64,000 bases of DNA from Aquimarina sp. BL5 (GTDB lineage: Bacteria; Bacteroidota; Bacteroidia; Flavobacteriales; Flavobacteriaceae), in assembly GCF_003443675.1 (NCBI RefSeq), contig NZ_CP031963.1, positions 4,686,501 through 4,750,500 on the forward strand, read 5' to 3'. Shown piece by piece: positions 24,791 to 32,883 of this stretch; the first letter of the stretch is position 1, and the number at the start of each line of letters is the position of its first letter. A model generated the notes under the pieces. The model was not told the origin of the DNA. It worked only from the letters and a program-made list of their open reading frames with translations, and ran no database searches. A program made the position numbers and the translations under genes.

Positions 24791-25638
24791 CCGTTTTCCA
24801 TTTTATACCACCAATACTCACCGCTTATCTTTCCTCTTAATTCCTCAAAAAGCGGAGTAAATCTTTTAAAATCATACCTTAGACTTGGCTTGGAGTTGTT
24901 AAAATAACAATATGCAGGTTTATGTATATCAGTTACAAGGGAGACTAATGAACCATTCCTGATAAAATTTTTGAAAACCAATGTTTGTCTATCAAACGAA
25001 TCTAATTTTTTTAGCCTTTGCAAATCAAATTCAAATACAGAATAATTGTCTGCCCAAAAATACTGACTTATTCTTTTTAGACTAGGGTGAATGTCCTTCT
25101 TTAGTATACCATTCCAATAGACTTTTTCCTTTGAAACTGCTATTTTCGAATTCCACAACTTAATCTCCAAGGGAGTATTTCTTTCAGGATGTAAATTTTT
25201 CCATTCATTCATATAGGTGTCATCAAAAAATAATTCTAAGTAATCTTCTCGAATCTTTTTTCCACCTGGTCCGTAATAATAATGATTCTTATCTTTTGCA
25301 TAAAATCTTCCAATAGGTTTGAATGAATCAAAATCTATCTTAGATTTTACTTTCGTTAAAAAGAGTTTTGTGGAATTACTTTTTTCAATTAATGAAAATC
25401 CATATAGCTCATCTTTATTTCTGATAAAAGTAGGGCTTAACCATTCACAATCGTTTTTATCAAAAATTATAGATTCTCCTTTTTTGTCATTTATAAACCA
25501 ATTTGATTTTGTTTGCGTTTTATATTCTAAAAAATAATTTTCAACTAAGCGATTATTTTTGATAACTATAGTTGATATTATCTCAAATTCCCTACACCTA
25601 GGTACATTTCTGTGTAATAAGTTTTGAGATATTTTCAT
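24772..25638 (-). CDS. DKNYY-type hypothetical protein
   Basis: This 288-residue protein has no signal peptide. It contains FKPIGRFYAKDKNHYYYGP, the hallmark of DKNYY repeats, and further short 'VSKEKVYWNG' and 'YFWADNYSVFEFD' segments of the same kind. DKNYY proteins are common near immunity-type genes in Bacteroidota. The function is unknown. The last seven residues (NGCQHGL) and the stop are read from the spacer-repeat end, so the native C terminus may have been lost or may depend on the repeat. Confidence 0.65.
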   Translation of the reverse strand: MKISQNLLHRNVPRCREFEIISTIVIKNNRLVENYFLEYKTQTKSNWFINDKKGESIIFDKNDCEWLSPTFIRNKDELYGFSLIEKSNSTKLFLTKVKSKIDFDSFKPIGRFYAKDKNHYYYGPGGKKIREDYLELFFDDTYMNEWKNLHPERNTPLEIKLWNSKIAVSKEKVYWNGILKKDIHPSLKRISQYFWADNYSVFEFDLQRLKKLDSFDRQTLVFKNFIRNGSLVSLVTDIHKPAYCYFNNSKPSLRYDFKRFTPLFEELRGKISGEYWWYKMENGCQHGL

Positions 25639-25650
25639 TTCATTAATGGT

Positions 25651-25845
25651 TTACAACGTCCAGTATAGAAACGTAGGGCAGGTGATAAGCACTATCGTTT
25701 CGTTTTATTACTTAGCTAAATATAAATATTTTGCTTTTATCTTTTCTATTATAAACGCCAAATTTTATATTTAGTGGACTTTCTAAATAAACACAGAATT
25801 TTCGATTAGCACAAGTGCTCTATGTTTTTTATACAGTGTTATCTG
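25651..25845. repeat. Spacer repeat, family A
   Basis: It begins TTACAACGTCCAGTATAG with GAAACGTAGGGCAGGTGATAA as the left block. The inner TAAATATAAATATTTTGC, central CCAAAT/ATTTAG hairpin followed by TGGAC, and TTTTATACAGTGTTATC end follow. The region 25846-25993 after it is AT-rich and should hold the promoter of the serine hydrolase gene. Confidence 0.7.
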
Positions 25846-25993
25846 CTGGCTTTTTCGTTATAGTTAAATTCTGATGAAGTTTAGGTTATGAACTTTAGTA
25901 AGGACATTTTTCAGTTTGAAATGTTAATATAATTTATACTGTAGCAAAATTTAAGTTGATTCGTCTTTAAAATATAATCAATCAAAAAAAATC

Positions 25994-27034
25994 ATGAAAC
26001 GTATTTTTTCTACCTTATTATTATTTATTTCAATAATTCTTATAAATTGTAAAAGTCCCACTTCGATAGATTCTTATATAGAAGAGTTAGCGGCAGAAGG
26101 TGATTTTAACGGAAATGTTTTAGTTGTTAAAAATAGAGTAACGCTTTACGAAAATTCTTTTGGTTTTTCAGATCCGTCTAAGAAAGTGTCTCTTACAAAA
26201 GATTTTCGTTTTGGTATAGGATCGGTGTACAAAGAGTTTCCCGCTGTGTCAATTATGCAACTTCAAGAAAAAGGATTGCTAAATGTCGAAGATAAAATTG
26301 ATAAATATTTAAAAGACCTTCCAAGTTGGGCATCAAAAATTTCAATTAAAAACTTATTACAGTACACAAGTGGACTTCCAAAAGTTGAATGGGAAAAGTA
26401 TTTAGGAAAAAATGAAAAAATAACTGAGAAGAAAATTAAAAAGGATTTACAAAGTATTGAAGAATTAAATTTCGAGCCGGGTGAAGATTATTTATATACC
26501 AATCATAGTCCACAGTTATTGTCCAAAATTGTTGAAAAAATTACCAAACAAACATTTACAGATTATGTAACCGAGAACCTATTTATTCCTTTTTCTTTAA
26601 ACACAGCCGTTATTCCTCCAGAGTTTCCATTTGTAGATAAAAATTTAATGGCTATTCCTTTTAATGAAGCTAATAAAGAAGATTCCTGGAATGTTGCGCT
26701 CCCTGGAGTTATGTTTGCGTTTACTACAAATGATTTATATCAGTGGATAGATAACCTTCATGCATATAAAATTATAAATAAAGAATCGATGAGATTTTTA
26801 TCTGAAGAAGCTGATTTTCTTGGAAATATCCAAGCGCCATTAGGTTTTGTAGAATGGAAGAATAATAAAATTATTGAACATTCTCATCATGGCGAAAATG
26901 GAAATTATGAACTCATGTTAAGAAGATTTTATAAAGATAAAGATGCGCTAACTATTATAGTTCAAGCAAATCAGAAACATGAAAATGTGAGAGATATTTC
27001 AGATGAAATAAAAAGTATTTTAAAATTCCATTAA
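25994..27034 (+). CDS. Serine hydrolase lipoprotein, beta-lactamase class C-like
   Basis: This 346-residue protein has a lipoprotein signal peptide (lipid-modified Cys19 in IILINCK). The penicillin-binding/beta-lactamase-fold motifs are all present: SxxK at 77-80 (SVYK), YxN at 168-170 (YTN) and HxG at 298-300 (HHG). Such proteins include D-amino-acid peptidases and esterases; true beta-lactamase activity is not implied. It is on the plus strand, against the orientation of its neighbours, and is followed by a family B spacer repeat. Confidence 0.88.
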   Translation: MKRIFSTLLLFISIILINCKSPTSIDSYIEELAAEGDFNGNVLVVKNRVTLYENSFGFSDPSKKVSLTKDFRFGIGSVYKEFPAVSIMQLQEKGLLNVEDKIDKYLKDLPSWASKISIKNLLQYTSGLPKVEWEKYLGKNEKITEKKIKKDLQSIEELNFEPGEDYLYTNHSPQLLSKIVEKITKQTFTDYVTENLFIPFSLNTAVIPPEFPFVDKNLMAIPFNEANKEDSWNVALPGVMFAFTTNDLYQWIDNLHAYKIINKESMRFLSEEADFLGNIQAPLGFVEWKNNKIIEHSHHGENGNYELMLRRFYKDKDALTIIVQANQKHENVRDISDEIKSILKFH

Positions 27035-27129
27035 ATAGGAAAATGCTACCTTTTACAAGATCGTTGATCAGTTGTTTAATTTTCTTGACTTCCTCTGTTA
27101 TAAATTGAGTTCGGCATTTTTTCTAATTG

Positions 27130-27303
27130 CACCTAACGTATAGCTGTATGGTTATAGGCCTTTTCATAATCAAGCTTTTCTGGCCATTAATTATACAGCA
27201 TGTTGTGTGTTTTAGCACTTAACTTTGCAAGTACACACCAAGTTGGAAATTCCGAAGGAATTTCTAAAGTAGGCGAGAACAAGCAATTACCTATACCCAT
27301 TGT
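27130..27303. repeat. Spacer repeat, family B, interrupted by IS1182 copy 2
   Basis: It begins GCACCTAACGTATAGCTGTATG. TTTTAGCACTTAACTTTGCAA is followed by a perfect 8-bp hairpin GAAATTCC/GGAATTTC (27246-27264), then GTAGGCGAGAACAAGCAATT. It is cut at CCCATTGT by the IS and resumes at 28992. Compared with the 5816 copy, the hairpin carries a paired A/T to T/A exchange that keeps base pairing. Confidence 0.65.
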
Positions 27304-28991
27304 GCCTGTTGCACAAGTTAGTAAAAAGGATTAATTTCATGATATGCAAGGAAAAAAGATATATCAAGAGAAGTTGTTTAGTGATTTCCGTTTAAGTGAT
27401 CGTGTAGCGGAGACCAATTTTTATTATCGTTTAAAGAGTGTTTTGCATTTAGACTTTTTATATAAAAAAACCAGTACCTATTACGGTAGAAGTGGTCAAC
27501 GTAGTATTGATCCTGTAGTGTTTTTCAAGCTTTGTTTAGTTGGTTATCTAGAAAATATTATAAGCGATAGAAAGCTTATCGAGCACTGTAGTATGCGCTT
27601 GGATATCCTCTATTTTGTGGGCTATGACATTGATGAGACACTACCTTGGCATTCGACTATCAGTAGGACACGCCAGTTGTTCCCTGAAGAAATTTTTGAA
27701 CAAGTATTCATCCACATTTTGGAGATGTGCATCGGCAAGGGTATGGTAAAAGGGCGCACCCAAGCGATAGATTCTGCACCCGTAAAAGCAAATGCCAGTA
27801 TGGATAGTCTGGAGTTAAAAGTTCCTTGTCAAGATTTAGAAGCACACTTAGCTGCTGTACGCCATATTAGCCATCGGGATCAAGAGGTTTTTCGCAAAGC
27901 CAAGGAAAACAAAGCCAGTGAAGAGCAGCAAAGTATTACTGCCACAAAACAAGAACTAAAAAGTATTGAGTCCAGGAACAAGAACTGGAGCAAGAATCAA
28001 GACAGGCGCCCAGGTGCAAATAACAAGGGTAGCCGTTATACAAGCAACAAGACACACTACAGTCCAACCGATCCAGATGCTAGAATAAGTGTGAAGCCAG
28101 GCAAGGCTCGAAAACTCAATTATAGCAGCCAACTTAGTGTAGACACGGCAAATCATGTGATTACTGACATCAAAGCTTATCATGCAGATGGTAAGGATAG
28201 TCAATATATGGAGGACATTGTAGATCGTGTTCAACGGCGGTTGTGGAAGTCAGGATTTCAATTAGAAAACGTACTGGCAGATACAGGATATAGTAGCGGA
28301 GAGGTGTACGCTTATTTAGAAAATAAAGAGATCAAAGGTTACATACCACCACATGGCACTTACAAAGGTGGTCCAGATGGCTTTGAATATATAAAAAGTG
28401 AAGATCATTATATCTGTCCCAACAGAGCAATAGTACCTTTCAAGAAAGTGTTCAAAGACTACCGTACCCAAACCTTAAAGAAAGAATACCGTATTTCCAG
28501 TAAAATATGTAGAGACTGTCCACTATCACTTAGCTGTTTGGGAAAAACAGCTAAAGAAAAGAAATTTAGTGTAACCTACTATCGGGAGGAATATGAGCGT
28601 AACAATGCTCGACTAGCCACTCCCAAAGGCAAAGTAATGAAAGCCAAACGGCAAAGTACTGTAGAGCCTGTTTTTGGAACCCTCACCCAGTTTATGGGAC
28701 TGCGCAAGATCAACACTATTGGCATAAAGCAGGCTAACAAAGTGATGCATCTATCGGCAATGGCTTATAATTTAAAGAAATATCTAAAATTCACAGAAAA
28801 ACGAGTAAAAAGTGAAGCAAAAGCACTTGCTCCTCTTTTTTTTGAAAAATTGGTCTTAATACAAACACTAGCCTTCATTTTAAGCACTCAAATTTTTGAA
28901 ATTTCAACAAGCATTTTCAAAATAAAAGAGGTTTAAAATAGTATTTTTAATGTCAACCCCATCAAAAGTTAAGTACTTGTGCAACGGTTAC
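27304..28991 (+). mobile_element. IS1182-type insertion sequence, copy 2
   Basis: It has the same 1688-bp length, same orientation and same ends as the element at 5949, and is flanked by its own 6-bp direct repeats CATTGT (27298-27303 and 28992-28997). The different but self-matching flanks show that the two copies inserted independently. Near-identity shows that at least one move was recent. Confidence 0.85.
27344..28936 (+). CDS. IS1182 family transposase (second copy)
   Basis: The protein is identical to the transposase encoded at 5989-7581, with one synonymous difference noticed at 27781 (CCC for CCT in the SAPVK motif). All DDE motifs are intact. The frame continues to the same stop before the right inverted repeat. 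Confidence 0.93.
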   Translation: MQGKKIYQEKLFSDFRLSDRVAETNFYYRLKSVLHLDFLYKKTSTYYGRSGQRSIDPVVFFKLCLVGYLENIISDRKLIEHCSMRLDILYFVGYDIDETLPWHSTISRTRQLFPEEIFEQVFIHILEMCIGKGMVKGRTQAIDSAPVKANASMDSLELKVPCQDLEAHLAAVRHISHRDQEVFRKAKENKASEEQQSITATKQELKSIESRNKNWSKNQDRRPGANNKGSRYTSNKTHYSPTDPDARISVKPGKARKLNYSSQLSVDTANHVITDIKAYHADGKDSQYMEDIVDRVQRRLWKSGFQLENVLADTGYSSGEVYAYLENKEIKGYIPPHGTYKGGPDGFEYIKSEDHYICPNRAIVPFKKVFKDYRTQTLKKEYRISSKICRDCPLSLSCLGKTAKEKKFSVTYYREEYERNNARLATPKGKVMKAKRQSTVEPVFGTLTQFMGLRKINTIGIKQANKVMHLSAMAYNLKKYLKFTEKRVKSEAKALAPLFFEKLVLIQTLAFILSTQIFEISTSIFKIKEV

Positions 28992-28996
28992 CATTG

Positions 28997-30091
28997 TTAG
29001 TGGTTGTTTATTTCCATCTTAATTTTTTCATATCTTTTTAATATTGGCCCGACAATTGTTTGTTTTTTCAAAATTTCGATTTGCTTATTTAATGCGTTAA
29101 GATGTGTTGTTTTTATAGATTCGGTATTACTGCTAGTGGCTATATTGGGAATTACACCCGTTCCTTCCCAATCTGTTTGAGTTATGGGATGAATATTATG
29201 TGATATTGGAAGTTGAATCATAAAATTATCATTTACTTCTATATAATCAATTCCATGCGCTGCGCCAGCAGAGGTTTGTCCAACGATTGTTGCTTTATTA
29301 AAATGTTTCATACAATATGCGAATTTTTCTCCAAGAGAAAAAGTTTCCTCACTGACTAAAATAAATATAAGTTTATTAAGATAACGTTCTCCCCCAACTT
29401 CTTTAAAGGTGTATTCGGATTCTGTCTCTTCTGTGGGTCTAGTATAGTTAGATGACCATAATATGGATTCTTCATCAAAAAAATAACTTCCTAAGTAAGT
29501 ATCAGTAGGGCTATATCCGCCTCCATTTTCAGTTAAATCGATTATTAATGCGTCTGTATTGGCGATGAATTTCATTGTAGCATCAAGAGTAGATTTTGTC
29601 CACTCTAAAGGGTGCCAAAAGTTATATTTTATATATCCGATATTTCCACCAAGTATTTCAACTTTCTCAAAGCCAAAATTCTCTTTTTTTGCGTACCATA
29701 AGTCCCAATCGATTCTTACTTCTTTCTTAGGTTTTTTTTCATTCTCGTGTGCAGCCTGTCGGTTGAGTTGTTCACGACTATTTTTTACATATTCGGGGTG
29801 GTATCGAACTTTAAAATGAAGGTCTTTGGTTACTTCTACAAGGTCATCGGTTAAAACCTTTTCGAATTTTTTGTAGTCTCTAATATCATTATATTTCCCT
29901 GTTAAATTTAAACTATCTAATGAATTATTTATAGACTTAACTTTGTCATTGAAAACATAATTTGAATCGATTAAGACTTTGATGTTTTCAATCACAATAT
30001 TTTTTTCGCTCTTTGATATGGATTTTTGAGAATAAATTAAAATAGGTTGTAAGATTAATAATATGATTAAAACTTGTTTAAATCGTAGCAT
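28997..30091 (-). CDS. S41-family serine peptidase (secreted)
   Basis: This 364-residue protein has a signal peptide (VLIILLILQPILIYSQ). The C-terminal S41 (tail-specific protease / IRBP-like) domain starts GGNIGYIKYNFW and has DALIIDLTENGGGYSPT. The catalytic region is VSEETFSLGEKFAY (nucleophile Ser252 in the TxS position) and GQTSAGAAHG follows. No PDZ domain is evident, so it belongs to the short IRBP/interphotoreceptor-like branch. Its stop codon overlaps the right target repeat of IS1182 copy 2, so the original downstream flank is displaced. Confidence 0.88.
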   Translation of the reverse strand: MLRFKQVLIILLILQPILIYSQKSISKSEKNIVIENIKVLIDSNYVFNDKVKSINNSLDSLNLTGKYNDIRDYKKFEKVLTDDLVEVTKDLHFKVRYHPEYVKNSREQLNRQAAHENEKKPKKEVRIDWDLWYAKKENFGFEKVEILGGNIGYIKYNFWHPLEWTKSTLDATMKFIANTDALIIDLTENGGGYSPTDTYLGSYFFDEESILWSSNYTRPTEETESEYTFKEVGGERYLNKLIFILVSEETFSLGEKFAYCMKHFNKATIVGQTSAGAAHGIDYIEVNDNFMIQLPISHNIHPITQTDWEGTGVIPNIATSSNTESIKTTHLNALNKQIEILKKQTIVGPILKRYEKIKMEINNH

Positions 30092-30392
30092 ACTTGTTTT
30101 TTTTGAATTTGATTATAAAGTTTAATATTTAGAGCTGTAAATATTTTTGCGTTTTTCTGGTAAAGAAAACTTTTTTGGTCGTAAGATGTTTTGAATTTTC
30201 ATCATTAAATGTCCTAAACTATAGTTTCAGACTATTTTTTGATTATGTCCTTTCGTTTGACTCTTTACTTAGATGAAAAGATCATTATAGCAAAACAGAA
30301 TGTTAATCTTTAAGGGTGATAAAGTATTAAACTTATTTTTTTGTTAGAATAAATTATAACAATATTTGAACTCAAAAATAAATCTTAAGCAA

Positions 30393-31532
30393 ATGCATAT
30401 ATCTCTATATGAGTTTTTCCTTATATTAATTATAGGTCAGTGTATCTTTTTAATTTTTGCAATACAGTATATTCCGAAAAAAAATTCAGGAACAAATAGA
30501 ATTATACAGTACTTATTAGCTATTTATAGCTTCTACTTACTTGAGAGGGTTATTAGTTCTGAAATAGGATATTTTGTTGTCTATAAATATCGATATCTAT
30601 TTAATGTTTTTTATCTTTTTATTGGTCCTTTGGTGTATACTTATATTCGTCGGTTGTTGTTTTATGAAAATGACAAATACCACTTAGCATACTACCATTA
30701 TCTACCAGTAATATTTTATTTGATATATGGTTTTTTTCATATTTACAATTATGATTCTATAGAAAACTTAAGTAATTATGCGGACACTTTATATTTAACA
30801 ATTGAAATCTCATTTTTTATCTCTATTACCGTTTACCTGATTAAATCTTACAGCCTTTTTAATTATTATAAGAAGAATGAAACTAAAGAGTTATCCTTTA
30901 GTCCAAATAGTATAGAATACATACAAGTAATGCTCTTTTGCTTGGCAATGTATATGTTTTTTTGGTTACTAGGTGTTTTTGAATTGTTCGATCTTATTAC
31001 AGGGATTAAAAGGCCGTTAATTCATGATATATCCTGTTTAATCTTTGGTGTCCAAATTTATATTGTTAGTTTTTATAACCTAAAATACCCTGAGATATTT
31101 AAAATTCGATTTCCCTCCAATAATGAAAATGAGTCTAAAAAGAAAACTAAACTTGACAAAAAAGAAATAAATAAGATTCAAAATTTGGTTAAAGCTTACT
31201 TCGAAGAAAATAAAGGATATCGTAGATCAGAATTAAGTTTGTCTATTTTAGCGAATGAAATTAATACGACAACGAATAAGTTATCATGGGTTTTAAATAA
31301 CATCTATAAAAAAAAATTTTACGAACTGGTTAATGAATATCGTGTTGCCGATTTTTCACAAAGAATCAACGAAAATAAGCATAAAGAATTTACATTAATT
31401 TCTATAGCATATGAAGTTGGATTTAATTCTAAATCTACCTTTTACAAAGCGTTTAAAGAGATTACAAAAGTCACTCCTACAGAGTATATAAAAAAGATTG
31501 AAAATTCTAAGGAATCAGATAAAAGTGAATAG
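30393..31532 (+). CDS. AraC-type regulator with seven-helix membrane domain
   Basis: The ATG at 30393 is preferred (MHISLYEFFLILIIGQ); an upstream TTG at 30366 adds nine polar residues. The N-terminal ~235 residues hold about seven membrane helices. The C-terminal ~100 residues are an AraC double HTH (LSLSILANEINTTTNKLSWV; SIAYEVGFNSKSTFYKAFKE; TPTEYI). This fused sensor-regulator type is common in Flavobacteriia and is thought to sense a membrane or periplasmic signal. It is divergent from the S41 peptidase gene with a ~300-base AT-rich promoter region (30092-30392) between them, so it may control that gene. Confidence 0.88.
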   Translation: MHISLYEFFLILIIGQCIFLIFAIQYIPKKNSGTNRIIQYLLAIYSFYLLERVISSEIGYFVVYKYRYLFNVFYLFIGPLVYTYIRRLLFYENDKYHLAYYHYLPVIFYLIYGFFHIYNYDSIENLSNYADTLYLTIEISFFISITVYLIKSYSLFNYYKKNETKELSFSPNSIEYIQVMLFCLAMYMFFWLLGVFELFDLITGIKRPLIHDISCLIFGVQIYIVSFYNLKYPEIFKIRFPSNNENESKKKTKLDKKEINKIQNLVKAYFEENKGYRRSELSLSILANEINTTTNKLSWVLNNIYKKKFYELVNEYRVADFSQRINENKHKEFTLISIAYEVGFNSKSTFYKAFKEITKVTPTEYIKKIENSKESDKSE

Positions 31533-31545
31533 TTTTCTGAAATGA

Positions 31546-31656
31546 CCGCCAACAATAAGTGTAAGAAGAGCGATAGCGTCGTTGATTAAATCGTTTGCGC
31601 AGCGTTAGCGAAGACAAAGTATTTGATCAATGCATTCTTACATAATGTTATGTGCT
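31546..31656. repeat. Spacer repeat, divergent member
   Basis: It begins CCGCCAACAATAAGTGTAAG. The outer sequences TAAGTGTAAGAAG and TGCATTCTTACATAATG pair imperfectly. The middle GCGATAGCG / GCGCAGCGTTAGCG is GC-richer than other copies. It ends CATAATGTTATGTGC. Confidence 0.45.
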
Positions 31657-31668
31657 TTTCTTTTTTGA

Positions 31669-31968
31669 TTAATTTATCGTAAAATTAAAAAATAAAATCT
31701 CAGTTGTTCTATTTTGGCAGGCAAAAAAACTCCCAACTTTTTCGGAGCTACCCAAACCTATGGATTTATAGATCAGTCTATAATCTGTTGGTGCAGGGAA
31801 CTTAATACTCCGTTTTCCATTCTGATAAACATTCCGCAATTCCGCTTCAAATTTGACTTTGTAAAAAATTTTCGCGACCTTGATCAAGTATTTATAACGT
31901 GACAGCGTTTGGATAGTGTAACTCTCCACGATACCATCGCAAAATACTTGGGCAATTCCTTTTAGCAA
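31669..31968 (-). CDS. Uncharacterised ORF, possibly a decayed gene
   Basis: This 99-codon frame has no recognised domain. The stretch IKVAKIFYKVKFEAELRNVY followed by QNGK faintly resembles DUF6134-type secreted proteins, but start and end do not fit and no signal peptide is present. It is probably the remains of a longer gene between two spacer repeats. Confidence 0.3.
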   Translation of the reverse strand: MLKGIAQVFCDGIVESYTIQTLSRYKYLIKVAKIFYKVKFEAELRNVYQNGKRSIKFPAPTDYRLIYKSIGLGSSEKVGSFFACQNRTTEILFFNFTIN

Positions 31969-32048
31969 AGTATTTGTCCGTACTGCATATCAGAATAAAA
32001 CTCCGTAATACCAGCGTATCCCTTCGAAAAAATTGTCAGATCAAAATG

Positions 32049-32200
32049 GGACAATTGCACCTAACGCCAAATATATGCACTGTTGCATATATATCCAATT
32101 GTAATCGTTTATAAACGTAGAATTAAACGTTTAATTCTACGGCTAGCTTTTGTTTTTTGTTTTAAAAGTAGTATAAAATTCCCCATATAACAAAACGACG
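32049..32200. repeat. Spacer repeat remnant with large palindrome and A2M-flank block
   Basis: TTGCACCTAACGCC is followed by a hairpin ATATATGCA/TGCATATAT. Next is a perfect 26-bp palindrome at 32116-32141 (arms CGTAGAATTAAAC/GTTTAATTCTACG), then a ~55-base block (GGCTAGCTTTTGTTTTTTG onward) that recurs at ~49896-49950. Both copies of the block lie downstream of an A2M gene. Confidence 0.55.
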
Positions 32201-32720
32201 TATCAGTAAACAGGTAGTTTTGATAGGTTTCACTGTCATTGTTTTTATGTGTTTGTAGGGATCATCGGGGATTATTAATCTTACCTCATATACTTTTTTA
32301 TATATCATCCTTTCTTTTGGTGATTCGTAGTTAGGTTTTAGGCGCTCGCTGCAATCTTATGTATATAATCGTGTATGATGTATCGGCCAGCGGTAATCTG
32401 TTGGTGTCTCGCGTATATTTTTATATATAAGGTGTTGTTTTTTATCGATCAGCGGTATGTTTTGAGTATTGCAGAAAGGTATATGATACGTCCGCGGAGT
32501 ACAATCATCGACCATCGGTTTCTGGATGGGAACAAAAGCGGTGCGCGGACTCTTTTACGTACTCCCTCGTGCCGATGATCGATAATGTTACTTGATCTAT
32601 TAGAAAATTTGGGATTGCATGAAATTGATTCAAAAGATATTTACGTATTGCGCTTTATATATTAACTGCTCAATGCTTAGATGGTACTTCGCTTAGACTT
32701 TGAAGGTGTTCATTCTATCT
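32201..32720. other. Noncoding stretch with a GC-richer structured segment
   Basis: No convincing gene is present. Between 32370 and 32590 the base composition rises, and several complementary segments interlock: GTCCGCG (32490-32496) with CGCGGAC (32544-32550), GGAGTAC (32496-32502) with GTACTCC (32559-32565), and CATCGG near 32517 with CCGATG near 32574. The rest is ordinary AT-rich DNA. Confidence 0.4.
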
Positions 32721-32883
32721 GTGATATAACGTGAGTTCGATCTAAGGACAAGGTTTAAAAAAGCCGTCAAACTGAATAATTTTCCATAGTGAAACGAAGA
32801 AAAATTAACCTGTCCGTCCGCCTTGGGCGGATGCTTAGGATGATAAGTAAATTTTCTTATGTCGAACTCAGGTTGAGTATCAC
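32721..32883. repeat. MITE-like element with terminal inverted repeats
   Basis: The left end GTGATATAACGTGAGTTCGA and the right end read inward, GTGATACTCAACCTGAGTTC, match over more than 20 bases with small gaps. The interior contains a compact hairpin TCCGCC/GGCGGA (about 32816-32830). At ~163 bp with no ORF it has the form of a miniature inverted-repeat element. Its right end supplies the last bases, including the stop codon, of the A2M gene. Confidence 0.5.

Noticed and set aside
5949..28991. Composite transposon bounded by the two IS1182 copies
   Set aside because: Each copy has its own distinct matching 6-bp duplication, so they inserted independently; the outer flanks do not match each other.
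32375..32578. 67-codon ORF in the GC-richer segment
   Set aside because: No domain character, an unusual arginine-rich composition, and it overlaps the complementary stretches.
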